64,000 bases of DNA from Acidimangrovimonas pyrenivorans (GCF_042643245.1 NZ_JBHRSK010000005.1:1-64000); one strand, 5' to 3'; shown: positions 19,290 to 28,507, numbered from the stretch's first letter. A program made the numbers and translations. Notes: generated by a model from the sequence alone, not told the origin.

Positions 19290-20753
19290 ATGCGTCCCTT
19301 CCTCAGCCACCCCTTCGACGATGACAAGCTGAAGGAGGAGTGTGGCGTTTTCGGCGTCATCGGCGTTGCCGACGCCGCCAACTTCGTCGCCCTCGGCATG
19401 CACGCGCTGCAACATCGCGGCCAGGAGGCCGGCGGCATCGTCACCTACGATCCCGAGACCGGCTTCAACTCGGCCCGGCGCTTCGGCTACGTGCGCGACA
19501 ACTTCACCAAGGCCGGCGTCATGGCGACCCTGCCCGGCGAGATCGGCATCGGCCATGTCCGCTACTCGACCGCCGGCTCCAAGGGCGCGACCGCGATCCG
19601 CGACGTCCAGCCCTTCTTCGGCGAGTTCTCGATGGGCGGCTGCGCGCTGGCCCATAACGGCAACATCACCAACGCCGCCGCCCTGCGCCGCGAGCTGATC
19701 GAGCGCGGCTCGATCTTCCAGTCGTCGTCGGACAGCGAATGCATCATCCACCTGATGGCGCGCTCGATCCAGAAGAACATCCCCGAGCGGATGAAGGACG
19801 CGCTGCGCCGGGTCGAGGGCGCCTTCTCGGTCGTCGCCATGACCCGGACCAAGCTGATCGGCGTCCGCGACGCCCTCGGCGTCCGGCCGCTGGTGCTGGG
19901 CAAGCTCGGCGATGGCGCCTGGTGCCTGTCGTCCGAGACCTGCGGCCTCGACATCATCGGCGCCGAATTCGTGCGCGAGATCGAGCCGGGCGAGATGGTG
20001 GTGATCGACGCGAACGGGGTCGAGAGCTTCCACCCGTTCGAGCCGGCGAAATCGCGCTTCTGCATCTTCGAGCACGTCTATTTCTCGCGCCCCGACAGCA
20101 TCCTCGGCGGTCGCTCGGTCTACGAGACCCGGCACGCGATCGGCGTCGAGCTGGCGCGCGAGGCGCCGGTCGAGGCCGATCTGGTCTGCCCGGTGCCCGA
20201 CAGCGGCACCCCGGCGGCGATCGGCTTCGCGGCCGAAAGCGGCATCCCCTACGGCATGGGCATCATCCGCAACCAGTACATGGGCCGGACCTTCATCGAG
20301 CCGACCGAGCAGATCCGCAACATGGGGGTGCGGCTGAAGCTGAACGTCAACCGCGCCCTGGTGCGCGGCAAGCGGGTGATCCTGGTCGACGACTCGGTGG
20401 TGCGCGGCACCACCAGCCGCAAGATCAAGGACATGATCCTCGACGCCGGTGCCGCCGAGGTGCATTTCCGCATCGCCAGCCCGCCGACCGCCTGGCCCTG
20501 CTTCTACGGCGTCGACACGCCGGAACGCGCCAAACTCCTCGCCGCCACCATGAGCGAGGACGAGATGCGCGAATGGATCGGCGTCGACAGCCTCAAGTTC
20601 ATCTCGCTCGACGGGCTCTACCGCGCCGTCGGCGAGGCCAACGGCCGCGACCCGAAGGCGCCGCGCTATTGCGACGCCTGCTTCTCGGGCGAATACCCCG
20701 TCGCGCCCTCGGACATGATCGAGAAGGGCTTCGAGATGAAGGCGGCCGAGTGA
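19290..20753 (+). CDS. purF: Amidophosphoribosyltransferase
   Basis: This 487-residue enzyme catalyses the first committed step of purine synthesis, from PRPP and glutamine to phosphoribosylamine. The N-terminal glutamine amidotransferase nucleophile is C18 in EECGVFG, so a 17-residue propeptide must be removed. The PRPP-binding loop VILVDDSVVRGTT, with Asp367-Asp368, is in the C-terminal phosphoribosyltransferase domain. The family's iron-sulfur cluster Cys pattern may be represented by the cysteines in SRFCIFEH and the C-terminal region, but I could not assign ligands. The stop overlaps the GTG of the next gene. Confidence 0.96.
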   Translation: MRPFLSHPFDDDKLKEECGVFGVIGVADAANFVALGMHALQHRGQEAGGIVTYDPETGFNSARRFGYVRDNFTKAGVMATLPGEIGIGHVRYSTAGSKGATAIRDVQPFFGEFSMGGCALAHNGNITNAAALRRELIERGSIFQSSSDSECIIHLMARSIQKNIPERMKDALRRVEGAFSVVAMTRTKLIGVRDALGVRPLVLGKLGDGAWCLSSETCGLDIIGAEFVREIEPGEMVVIDANGVESFHPFEPAKSRFCIFEHVYFSRPDSILGGRSVYETRHAIGVELAREAPVEADLVCPVPDSGTPAAIGFAAESGIPYGMGIIRNQYMGRTFIEPTEQIRNMGVRLKLNVNRALVRGKRVILVDDSVVRGTTSRKIKDMILDAGAAEVHFRIASPPTAWPCFYGVDTPERAKLLAATMSEDEMREWIGVDSLKFISLDGLYRAVGEANGRDPKAPRYCDACFSGEYPVAPSDMIEKGFEMKAAE

Positions 20754-21166
20754 GCCTGCGTTTTCGCAGGCATCATTTCCTCTGTGTGCTGGGGTTTCAG
20801 GGCGAGGGCTATTCCGACGGCTTCACCGCCAACATGGACGGCATCGTCAGCGGCCGGCTGCGTGCCCCCGGCGGCGCGGAGGTCGAGATCGAGGTGGTGG
20901 GTGCCGCCGACGACATCTGCGCCCCCTGCCCCGGGCGCCGCGGCGCGGGCTGCGTGAAACAGGCCAGGATCGACGCGCTGGACGCCGCCCACGGCGCCGC
21001 GCTCGGGCTGGCGCCGGGCGACCGCATCCGCTGGGGCGACGCGCTCGACCGCATCCGCGGGCGCGTGATGCCGGGCGACCTCTCCACCCTCTGCGCCGGC
21101 TGCCAGTGGCTCGAGCTGGGCCTGTGCGAGGCCGCCCTGTCCCGGCTGCACGGCGCGGACGGCTGA
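20750..21166 (+). CDS. DUF1284 family cysteine-rich protein
   Basis: This 138-residue protein starts with GTG overlapping the purF stop by four bases, so translation is coupled. The N-terminus RFRRHHFLCVLGFQGEGYS matches the DUF1284 signature. Eight cysteines occur, six of them in two clusters (CAPCPGRRGAGC at about 61-72 and CAGCQWLELGLC at about 117-128), which suggests a metal or iron-sulfur site. The biochemical function is unknown. Coupling to purF may only reflect operon layout. Confidence 0.8.
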   Translation: MSLRFRRHHFLCVLGFQGEGYSDGFTANMDGIVSGRLRAPGGAEVEIEVVGAADDICAPCPGRRGAGCVKQARIDALDAAHGAALGLAPGDRIRWGDALDRIRGRVMPGDLSTLCAGCQWLELGLCEAALSRLHGADG

Positions 21167-21232
21167 CGCGGCGCCAGCGAGGGGCTGTCTGCCCCGCGGC
21201 CATTGCGCTTGGGCAATGGCGCAAAAGAAGGG

Positions 21233-21288
21233 CGAGGGGCTGTCTGCCCCTCGCGCTCCCCGAGGATATTTTCGAGCAGAAAGAAGGC
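21233..21288 (+). repeat. Dispersed hairpin-plus-tail element, copy A
   Basis: A perfect 8-bp stem (21233-21240 with 21246-21253, loop TGTCT) is followed by the tail CTCCCCGAGGATATTTTCGA and an A/G-rich stretch. An incomplete second hairpin of the same type (GGGGC-TGTCT-GCCCC) lies at 21181-21195, and another small hairpin at 21201-21218. The copy follows the DUF1284 gene and could act as a terminator. Confidence 0.65.
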
Positions 21289-21390
21289 AAGGCCACGCCT
21301 TCGTGGCCTCGGTAGTCCCCGACCGTCATCGCACACGGTTCCGTCAACTTGCTCTTGCCTCGGGCCGGCGCCGGTGTCAGATCAGAAGCC

Positions 21391-22053
21391 ATGACTTCAG
21401 AAGCCAATTCCTCTCCCGTCGCCCTGATCACCGGCGCCTCGCGCGGGCTGGGCGCCGCCATGGCCGAGGCGCTGGCCGCCAGGGGCTATCACATCGTCGC
21501 CGTCGCCCGCACCGTGGGCGGCCTGGAAGAGCTGGACGACCGCATCCAGGCCAAGGGCGGCGCGGCGACGCTGGCGCCGATGGACATCACCAATGACGAT
21601 GCGATGCGGCACCTGTGCCTGTCGATCTACGAGCGTTGGGGCAAGGCGGATCTCTGGGTCCATGCCGCGATCCATGCCGCACCGCTGACCCCGGCGGGGC
21701 ACCTGGACGAAAAGGACTGGGACAAGTCGCTGCAGATCAACGCCCGGGCCACCGGCATGCTGATCCCGATGGTCGAGCCGCTGTTGCGCGCCGCGCCGGC
21801 CGGAACGGCGCTGTTCTTCGACGATCCGCGCGCCGGGCAGAAGTTCTTTTCCGCCTATGGCGCGACCAAGGCGGCGCAGATCGCGCTGGCACGGAGCTGG
21901 CAGGCCGAGACCGCCTCGATGGAACCGCGCGTGGTCATCGAGACCCCGGCGCCGATGCCGACGGCGACCCGCGCCCGCTTCTTCCCCGGCGAGGACCGCG
22001 ATGCGCTGACTTCGCCGCATGACGAGGCGGCGCGGATCCTCGGGCTGCTCTAG
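21391..22053 (+). CDS. Short-chain dehydrogenase/reductase-like protein
   Basis: This 220-residue Rossmann-fold protein has the cofactor motif TGASRGLGAA at about 14-23 and the catalytic-type YxxxK at Y156 and K160. The usual catalytic Ser, about 13 residues before the Tyr, is absent: that stretch reads FFDDPRAG, with Asp at 144 and 145. The start at 21391 is chosen because the Rossmann fold begins a few residues later; an upstream in-frame ATG at 21349 would add 14 residues. Substrate unknown. Because a tetrad residue is missing, it may be a binding protein or a poor enzyme. Confidence 0.8.
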   Translation: MTSEANSSPVALITGASRGLGAAMAEALAARGYHIVAVARTVGGLEELDDRIQAKGGAATLAPMDITNDDAMRHLCLSIYERWGKADLWVHAAIHAAPLTPAGHLDEKDWDKSLQINARATGMLIPMVEPLLRAAPAGTALFFDDPRAGQKFFSAYGATKAAQIALARSWQAETASMEPRVVIETPAPMPTATRARFFPGEDRDALTSPHDEAARILGLL

Positions 22054-22205
22054 GCCGCTCTCCGGCGCCTCGCGGCAGCCGGCGCCCCTGCCCGGTCGCA
22101 CAGAATTTCGCCTCGCCGCGCTCCCCCCTGCCGCAGCCCTGCCGTGACGGGTTTACGCCCGCCCGGCTCTCGACTAATCAGGGCGCGAGGCAGACGGAGC
22201 GGCGC

Positions 22206-22991
22206 ATGCGCATTCTCATCACCAATGACGACGGCATCAACGCGCCGGGGCTGCGCGTCCTCCACGCCATCGCCGAGGAGATCGCCGGCCCGGACGGCGA
22301 GGTCTGGACCGTCGCCCCGGCCTTCGAGCAATCCGGCGTCGGCCATTGCATCAGCTATACCCACCCGACGATGATCGCCGAACTCGGCCCGCGCCGCTAT
22401 GCCGCCGAGGGCTCGCCGGCCGATTGCGTCCTGGCCGGGCTGCATGACGTGCTGGCCGAGACCAGGCCCGACCTGGTGCTGTCGGGCGTCAACCGCGGCA
22501 ACAACGCCGCCGAGAACACGCTCTATTCCGGCACCATCGGCGGGGCGATGGAGGCGGCGCTGCAGGGCCTGCCGGCGATCGCGCTGTCGCAGTTCATCGG
22601 CCCGGGCACCGAGGGGCTGGAAACCCCGTTCGAGGCCGCCGCCGTCCATGGCGCCGGGGTCGTGCGGGCGCTGCTCGACAACGGTCACTGGGATGCCGGC
22701 CCCTACCGCACCTTCTACAACGTCAACTTCCCGCCCTGCGGCGCGGCCGAGGTCAAGGGCACCCGCGTCACCGCCCAGGGCTTCCGCGACTACACCACCT
22801 TCTCGGTCGAGCCGCACAAGTCGCCCTCGGGCCGCCGCTTCCTGTGGATCAAGGGCGGCGCCCAGCACGGGCCGACCGGGCCCGGCACCGACGTCACCGC
22901 CAATGTCGAGGGCTACGTCTCGGTCACGCCGATGCGCGCCGACCTCACCGCCCATGACCTGCTCGCCGATCTCAGGAGCAAGCTGGAATGA
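22206..22991 (+). CDS. surE: 5'/3'-nucleotidase SurE
   Basis: This 261-residue metal-dependent phosphatase acts on nucleoside monophosphates and related substrates. The metal ligands are in ITNDDGINAPG (residues about 5-15) and SGVNRGNN (about 94-101). The length is normal. GGAG precedes the ATG. The stop overlaps the pcm ATG, reproducing the conserved surE-pcm-nlpD order. Confidence 0.96.
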   Translation: MRILITNDDGINAPGLRVLHAIAEEIAGPDGEVWTVAPAFEQSGVGHCISYTHPTMIAELGPRRYAAEGSPADCVLAGLHDVLAETRPDLVLSGVNRGNNAAENTLYSGTIGGAMEAALQGLPAIALSQFIGPGTEGLETPFEAAAVHGAGVVRALLDNGHWDAGPYRTFYNVNFPPCGAAEVKGTRVTAQGFRDYTTFSVEPHKSPSGRRFLWIKGGAQHGPTGPGTDVTANVEGYVSVTPMRADLTAHDLLADLRSKLE

Positions 22992-23629
22992 CCGACGCCG
23001 CCGAGCGGAAAATGCGTTTCCTCTACGCGCTCCGCTCAAAGGGCGTGACCGATGCCCGCGTGCTGACGGCGATGGAGAAGATCGACCGCGGCGCCTTCGT
23101 CCGCGGGCTGTTCGCCGAACGCGCCTACGAGGACATGCCGCTGCCCATCGCCTGCGGCCAGACCATCTCCCAGCCCTCGGTGGTGGCGCTGATGACCCAG
23201 GCGCTGCAGGTCGGCCCGCGCGACAAGGTGATGGAGATCGGCACCGGCTCGGGCTACCAGGCGGCGATCCTGTCCCAGCTCGCCCGCCGGGTCTATACCG
23301 TCGACCGCCACCGCCGGCTGGTGCGCGAGGCCCAGGCGGTGTTCGAGACGCTGGCCCTGACCAACATCACGGCGATGACCGCTGATGGCAGCTTCGGCCT
23401 GCCCGAGCAAGCGCCCTTCGATCGCATCCTCGTGACGGCGGCGGCCGAGGACCCGCCGGGCCCCCTCTTGGCCCAGTTGCGCATCGGCGGTATCATGGTG
23501 CTGCCCGTCGGGCAGTCGGACGCCGTGCAGAGCCTGATCCGGGTCACCCGGACCGAGACGGGGTTCGAATACGATGAATTGCGCCCCGTGCGTTTCGTGC
23601 CGCTGGTCGAAGGGCTGGGGCAGGACTGA
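22988..23629 (+). CDS. pcm: Protein-L-isoaspartate O-methyltransferase
   Basis: This 213-residue SAM-dependent enzyme repairs isoaspartyl residues in damaged proteins. The substrate motif ACGQTISQPSVVALM and the SAM-binding motif MEIGTGSGYQAAIL are both clear. It is translationally coupled to surE and followed by an NlpD-like gene 46 bases downstream. Confidence 0.95.
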   Translation: MTDAAERKMRFLYALRSKGVTDARVLTAMEKIDRGAFVRGLFAERAYEDMPLPIACGQTISQPSVVALMTQALQVGPRDKVMEIGTGSGYQAAILSQLARRVYTVDRHRRLVREAQAVFETLALTNITAMTADGSFGLPEQAPFDRILVTAAAEDPPGPLLAQLRIGGIMVLPVGQSDAVQSLIRVTRTETGFEYDELRPVRFVPLVEGLGQD

Positions 23630-23675
23630 TCGACGACGACCCGGGAAAACCGGGCAGCAGCAGAGGCAGACAGTG

Positions 23676-24869
23676 ATGACATTCCCCCGTTTCCCGCTTA
23701 CCCGCCCGCTCCTGCTATGCGTGGCGCTCGGCGCCCTGACGGCCTGTACCGACGGCTATGACTGGGACCTGCGCAGTGCCGGCGACGGCTTCGACACCAC
23801 CTCGGCGGTGCAGAAGGCGGTGGCCAGGCGGCCGCAGCCGGACGATCGCGGCATCATCTCCTATCCCGGCTACCAGGTCGTGATCGCGCGCCAGGGCGAC
23901 AGCGTCGCCGCGGTCGCCGACCGGATCGGGGTGAACTCCGGCGAGCTTGCCCGCTTCAACGGCCTGACCCCGGATGCCGCCCTGCGCGGCGGCGAGGTGC
24001 TGGCCCTGCCCAACCGCGTCTCCGAGCCCTCGGCCGCCACCGGCGCCGCGCCGGGCCAGGTCAACATCACCACGCTGGCCGAGGGCGCGATCGACCGCGC
24101 CTCGAACGGCGGCACGCCCGCGGCGGAAAGTGGCGTCGTCAAGGGTCAGCCGGCCAAGACCGCGGCGGCCAAGGCCCAGCCGGCCGACCAGCCGCTGCGC
24201 CACAAGGTGCGGCGCGGCGAGACCGCCTATTCCATCGCCCGGCTCTACAACGTGCCGGTCAAGGCGCTGGCCGACTGGAACGGGCTCGGCCCCGATCTGG
24301 GCGTGCGCGAGGGCCAGTACCTGCTGATCCCGGTGGCCAAGGATGGCGCCGCCCCGGCCGTGCCGGCCAAGGTCACGCCGCCCGGCCGGCCGACCCCGGC
24401 CCCCGAGCCGCCGAGCGCCGCTCAGCCGCTGCCGGCCGACAATCCGACCCCGGCCTCGAAGCCGTCGCCCAAGACGCCGCCCTCGCCCGACCTGGGCAAG
24501 ACCCGGACCGCGGCCTCGTCCTCGACCTTCGACATGCCGTTGAACGGCAAGATCATCCGTGGCTTCGTCAAGGGCAAGAGCGACGGCATCGACATCGGCG
24601 CGGCGGCCGGATCCCCGGTCAAGGCGGCCGGCGACGGCGAGGTGGCGGCAATCACCCAGGATGTCGACCGGGTGCCGGTGATTGTGGTGCGCCACAAGGA
24701 CAACCTGCTGACGGTCTACGCCAATATCGACAACATCAAGGTCAAGAAGGGCGACAAGATCAAGCGCGGCCAGACCATCGCCACGGTGCGCAAGGGCAAC
24801 CCGTCCTTCGTCCATTTCGAGGTCCGCAAGGGCTTCGACAGCGTCGACCCGATGCCCTATCTCGAGTGA
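23676..24869 (+). CDS. NlpD/EnvC-like LysM-M23 lipoprotein
   Basis: This 397-residue protein has a lipoprotein signal with the lipobox Cys at 24 (ALTAC). Two LysM peptidoglycan-binding domains follow (about 66-114 and 175-222), then a Pro/Ala-rich linker and a C-terminal LytM/M23 domain (about 286-397). The zinc-binding positions of active M23 peptidases look incomplete: the motif around GIDIGAA lacks the usual His before it, although VHFEVR retains one His. NlpD and EnvC have similarly degenerate domains and activate amidases during cell separation. The position after surE-pcm supports an NlpD-like role. The ATG at 23676 is preferred to a GTG one codon earlier. Confidence 0.87.
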   Translation: MTFPRFPLTRPLLLCVALGALTACTDGYDWDLRSAGDGFDTTSAVQKAVARRPQPDDRGIISYPGYQVVIARQGDSVAAVADRIGVNSGELARFNGLTPDAALRGGEVLALPNRVSEPSAATGAAPGQVNITTLAEGAIDRASNGGTPAAESGVVKGQPAKTAAAKAQPADQPLRHKVRRGETAYSIARLYNVPVKALADWNGLGPDLGVREGQYLLIPVAKDGAAPAVPAKVTPPGRPTPAPEPPSAAQPLPADNPTPASKPSPKTPPSPDLGKTRTAASSSTFDMPLNGKIIRGFVKGKSDGIDIGAAAGSPVKAAGDGEVAAITQDVDRVPVIVVRHKDNLLTVYANIDNIKVKKGDKIKRGQTIATVRKGNPSFVHFEVRKGFDSVDPMPYLE

Positions 24870-24902
24870 GCCCTCGGCAAGTCCCCACCTTCCCGCGTGC
24901 GT

Positions 24903-24954
24903 TCATCTTCACGGAAATATCCTCGGGGGGCGCGGGGGGCAGATAGCCCCCCGC
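24903..24954 (-). repeat. Dispersed hairpin-plus-tail element, copy B
   Basis: A perfect 9-bp stem (24932-24940 with 24946-24954, loop AGATA) is joined to the tail, which on the minus strand reads CCCCCGAGGATATTTCCG followed by TGAAGATGA. It lies just beyond the P450 stop on the minus strand and also between convergent genes, so it may terminate one or both. Confidence 0.65.
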
Positions 24955-24960
24955 AACCTC

Positions 24961-26328
24961 CTACCTTTCCTCCAGCCGCAGCCAGATGCCGTCGCGCGCC
25001 CGCACCGTCAGATGGGCCACCGGCACCGGTTCGCGCCCGTACACCGCCGTGATACGGAAGGCGCGGGCGATCAGCGACAGGATCAGCGGCCCTTCGGCCA
25101 TGGCGAAGCCGGCGCCGGGGCAGACCCGCGGCCCGGTCGAGAACGGGATATAGGCCGCGCGCAGGCAGGCCTTGCCGTTCTCGGTCTCGAAGCGGCCCGG
25201 ATCGAAGCCGTCCGGGTTGTCCCACAGCCGCTCGTGCCGGTGCAGGTGCCAGGGCGAGATCACGACCTGCGACCCCGGCGCCACCGCGCGCCCGCGGAAG
25301 CATTCCGGCCGGGTCGCCTCGCGCACGAACATCGGCACCGGCGGGTAGAGCCGCATCGCCTCGCGGAACACCGCCCGGCTGAGCTTCAGCTTGCCCAGGG
25401 TTGAAAAGGCCGCCGGGGCCGCGCCCAGAACCGCCTCCGCCTCGCCTGCCAGCCGCTCCTGCCATTCCGGGTCGAGCGCCAGCAGGTAGAGCGCCCAGGC
25501 CAGGGCAGAGGCGCTGGTCTCGTGCCCGGCAAGGAAGAAGATCGCCACCTGGTCGACCATCTCGGCCGTGTCGAAGCATCGCCCGCTCTGCGGATCCGGC
25601 GTGGTCATGATCTTGGACGCGAGATCGTCCGGCGCGCTCCCGGCCGCGATCTGCGCCGCCCGCTCGGCCGTCAGCCGCTCGATCAGCGCCCGGATCCGGC
25701 GCGCCGTCTGCCGGGTGCGCCGCGAATGGAACCGCGGCAGCCAGCGCGGCAGCGGCAGCAGCGCCGCGATATTGACGATCGGCTGGGCCCGCTGGTGGTC
25801 GCGGAATTCCCGGAACACCGCCCCCGCCACCGCGTGCTCGATCGGGATCGAGAACAGGGTGCGGAAGATCACGTCCGCCGCCGCGTGCGAGGTCTCGGCC
25901 TCGATCTCGATCGGCCCCGCCCCGGTCTTCGCCCGCAGCCGCTCGACGCAGGCCTCGCCCGCCGCCAGCATCGCCGGGAAGGTGTCGCGCAGCCGCCCGC
26001 CCTCGAAGGCCGGGTCGATGATCCGCCGCTGCCGGGCCCAGGTCGCACCATTGGTGACGAAGACGCTGTCGCGCAACAGCGGCCGCAGCCCCTCGCGGAT
26101 GCGGTCGGACTTGGGGAAGTCCAGCGGCCGCTCTTTCAACACCAGGTCGACCAGGGCCGGGTCGTTGCACATGTAGGAGCGGAAGAAGGGGGTGCGGAAC
26201 TCGGCCATCCAGGCGCGGTAGAGCCGGGCCGGCTGGGCCGAGAGGATATCCTGCCGGAACAACCGGAAGTAGCGCCAGAGCGAAACCTTGTCGGGCCGCG
26301 GCGCGGGTTTCGGCGGCAGCTGCGTCAT
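24961..26328 (-). CDS. Cytochrome P450
   Basis: This is a 455-residue soluble P450 monooxygenase. The heme ligand is Cys at about 403 in FSTGPRVCPGAG. The oxygen-activation motif AGHET is at about 265-269, and the ExxR motif is EAMR, in FREAMRLYPPVPM. The start at 26328 overlaps the stop of the upstream hydrolase-like gene by four bases, so the two are co-translated. No ferredoxin or reductase gene is adjacent, so electron partners must come from elsewhere. The substrate is unknown. The sequence resembles CYP groups that oxidise fatty acids or terpenes, but I cannot assign a subfamily. Confidence 0.92.
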   Translation of the reverse strand: MTQLPPKPAPRPDKVSLWRYFRLFRQDILSAQPARLYRAWMAEFRTPFFRSYMCNDPALVDLVLKERPLDFPKSDRIREGLRPLLRDSVFVTNGATWARQRRIIDPAFEGGRLRDTFPAMLAAGEACVERLRAKTGAGPIEIEAETSHAAADVIFRTLFSIPIEHAVAGAVFREFRDHQRAQPIVNIAALLPLPRWLPRFHSRRTRQTARRIRALIERLTAERAAQIAAGSAPDDLASKIMTTPDPQSGRCFDTAEMVDQVAIFFLAGHETSASALAWALYLLALDPEWQERLAGEAEAVLGAAPAAFSTLGKLKLSRAVFREAMRLYPPVPMFVREATRPECFRGRAVAPGSQVVISPWHLHRHERLWDNPDGFDPGRFETENGKACLRAAYIPFSTGPRVCPGAGFAMAEGPLILSLIARAFRITAVYGREPVPVAHLTVRARDGIWLRLEER

Positions 26329-27539
26329 GCCGCCATCGAGGTGTAGCGCGACACCGCCGCCTCGATCCGGCTTTTCGACGGCTTGCGCCCGGCATAGCGC
26401 GCCCCCAGGGTCAGCGGCCCGGCGGTAATGCGGAAATAGTCGTAGTCGCCGGGCCGGTCGAAGGCGCAGAGATACTGGAAATGCAGCCGGAAGAAGCGCC
26501 AGCGCAGTTCCTTCCAGCGCTCCGGGCTCAGCGTCCGGGTGAAGGCGGCGGAAAACACCAGCGGCCAGCGCTTGTTCGCCGGCGCCACGCCCGAGACCGC
26601 CACCGGATCGCAGAGCGCGAAGGCGCAACCGTCGCCGGGCGCGGTGACGTCGACCCAGCTCAATTCGTCGCGGGCCGAGAGGTAATGCAGGTCGGCCCTG
26701 AGCCGCCCGGCCTTCGGCAGGAAGGACACCATCGGCACCACCTGGCCCAGGGTCAGGAAGGACAGCGCCGGGCCGTTCTTGGGCACCTCGCCCGCCCGGA
26801 TCAGGTCGGCGAGGATGGAAATCCCCAGATGCGCGCCCGAGGAATGGCCGACGACCAGCACCTCGTCGACCTCCGCGCGCAGGGCCTCGGCGACGGTCTG
26901 GCGGAAGGCGGCCATCCGCGCCTCCAGCTCGGGCGGGTTGGCCCCGCCCGACTGCGCCGAGTAGGCGTAGTCATGCATCAGGTAATAGGCATAGAGCTTG
27001 CCGTCCTTCGACCGGAACCAGCGCAGCACCAGCGGCACCAGCGCCAGCCCGGCCAGCCCCCCCAGCCAGCCCGGCGCCGCCAGCGCGACGCCCGCCGCCA
27101 GCGCCCAGCCCGCGAGCCCGGCGACCAGCAGCTGCGCCAGCAGCATGACGATCGGGTAGAGCGCGGCAATGATCGGCCCCTTGCGCAGCCGCATCAGCCG
27201 GAACAGTGCGCCCGAGCCGATATAGGCCCAGGCGGTCCGCAACAGCTGGCCATAGGTCGCGACGATCCCCTGCGCCATCGAGCCCCGGACGATGTCGGAC
27301 CAGACCAGCACCTCGACATCGCTCTCCACCGCGGCGCCGTCGAAGCGGCCCGAGACATGCCAGCCATAGCGCCCCGGCCCGGATCTGCCCTGCAGCGCGA
27401 TCTCGTAGCCCGAGAGCGCCGCCTGCGCCGCGCCCTCCTTGCGGTAGAGCTCGCGGTAGCGGCGGGGATGAAACGGGTCGTAGCCGGGGATGTAGAACAC
27501 CCGCCGCCGCGCCACCCTGCCCCTGTCCTCAATGCCCAT
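26325..27539 (-). CDS. Alpha/beta-hydrolase-like membrane protein
   Basis: This 404-residue protein contains a serine-hydrolase nucleophile motif, GHSSG, with Ser at about 233, preceded by a beta-strand-like VDEVLVV. Two hydrophobic segments lie near 125-170 (PIVMLLAQLLVAGLAGWALA and the following run), suggesting a membrane-anchored enzyme. The N-terminus VFYIPGYDPFHPRRY resembles the oxyanion-hole strand of lipases. It overlaps the P450 gene by four bases, so both probably act in one pathway. The substrate is unknown; a lipid or ester is a guess. Confidence 0.65.
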   Translation of the reverse strand: MGIEDRGRVARRRVFYIPGYDPFHPRRYRELYRKEGAAQAALSGYEIALQGRSGPGRYGWHVSGRFDGAAVESDVEVLVWSDIVRGSMAQGIVATYGQLLRTAWAYIGSGALFRLMRLRKGPIIAALYPIVMLLAQLLVAGLAGWALAAGVALAAPGWLGGLAGLALVPLVLRWFRSKDGKLYAYYLMHDYAYSAQSGGANPPELEARMAAFRQTVAEALRAEVDEVLVVGHSSGAHLGISILADLIRAGEVPKNGPALSFLTLGQVVPMVSFLPKAGRLRADLHYLSARDELSWVDVTAPGDGCAFALCDPVAVSGVAPANKRWPLVFSAAFTRTLSPERWKELRWRFFRLHFQYLCAFDRPGDYDYFRITAGPLTLGARYAGRKPSKSRIEAAVSRYTSMAA

Positions 27540-27645
27540 CGCCTGCCCTCACTCGGGCCCGAGCCTAGCGCGGGTTTCCGGCGAAAGTAAGATCAGCCTG
27601 CCCCGGTTCCGACGCAGCTGGGGCGGAAAGGGCGGCGGCCTCCGG

Positions 27646-27730
27646 CGGGAGTATTTGGGCAAAGAAGAAGCACCTTCTGCATTTCTTCTTTGCCCAAATA
27701 CTCCGGGGGTCCGGGGGCTGGCCCCCGGCC
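27646..27730. repeat. Two inverted copies (C and D) of the dispersed element
   Basis: Arms at 27649-27669 and 27683-27703 are perfect 21-base reverse complements separated by 13 bases. Each arm carries the element tail GAGTATTTGGGCAAAGAAGA. A G/C hairpin of the usual type (CCGGGGGC with GCCCCCGG, 27711-27718 and 27721-27728) flanks the right copy. The structure sits between the start of the hydrolase gene and the end of ccdA, so on the minus strand it follows ccdA and could terminate it. Confidence 0.75.
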
Positions 27731-27754
27731 CCGCATTCACCGCCCGCGCCGGCC

Positions 27755-28507
27755 TCAGCCGAGCTGGGCCAGCCCCGGGAAGGTCTCCAGCAGCCAGTAG
27801 GAGAAGCTCGACAGCCCGCCGGTCAGCATCAGCAGGCCGATGGCCAGCAACAGCCCGCCCATGATCCGCTCGATCCACAGCATGTGGCGCTTCATCCAGT
27901 TCATCAGCCCGGTCAGGCGCGGGAAGAAGGCGGCGACCAGCAGGAAAGGAATGCCGAGGCCGATGGCATAGACCGCCAGCAGCAGGGTGCCGCGGGCGAC
28001 ATTGGCCTCGGAGGCGGCGAGCGACAGGATCGCGCCCAGCTGCGGGCCGATGCAGGGGGTCCAGCCGAAGGCGAAGGCGAGACCGAGGACATAGGCGCCG
28101 AAGGCCGAGCCGCCGCGGTCGCCGGCATCCACCCGGACCTCGCGGTCGAGGAAGGGGATGCGGAACAGGCCGATGAAATGGGCGCCGAAGACCATCACCA
28201 CGACACCGGCGATCTTGGCGAAGAGCTGCGAGTTGGACAGGAAGAAACTGCCGAAGGCCGAGGCGGCGAAGCCGAGGAACAGGAACACGGTCGAGAGGCC
28301 GAGCACGAAGCTGGCCGCGGTCGGCAGCAGGCTGCGGTGGCTGCGATTTCCGCTGCTGAGCTCCGACATGCTGATCCCGCCCATATAGGCCAGGTAGGGC
28401 GGCACGATCGGCAGCACGCAGGGGCTGAGGAAGGACAGCAGCCCCGCCACCAGCGCGATCACCATGGCGGGCAGCAGGCCCGCGTCGATCAGGTCCAATC
28501 CGAACAT
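27755..28507 (-). CDS. ccdA: CcdA/DsbD-type cytochrome c biogenesis protein
   Basis: This 250-residue inner-membrane protein has six hydrophobic spans and two conserved redox Cys regions: LSPCVLPIVPPYL near residue 29 and GWTPCIGPQLG near the middle. CcdA carries electrons from cytoplasmic thioredoxin to periplasmic apocytochrome c or other thiol proteins. The start at 28507 has AAGGGGAAA upstream. The gene is divergent from a TusA-like gene. Confidence 0.92.
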   Translation of the reverse strand: MFGLDLIDAGLLPAMVIALVAGLLSFLSPCVLPIVPPYLAYMGGISMSELSSGNRSHRSLLPTAASFVLGLSTVFLFLGFAASAFGSFFLSNSQLFAKIAGVVVMVFGAHFIGLFRIPFLDREVRVDAGDRGGSAFGAYVLGLAFAFGWTPCIGPQLGAILSLAASEANVARGTLLLAVYAIGLGIPFLLVAAFFPRLTGLMNWMKRHMLWIERIMGGLLLAIGLLMLTGGLSSFSYWLLETFPGLAQLG

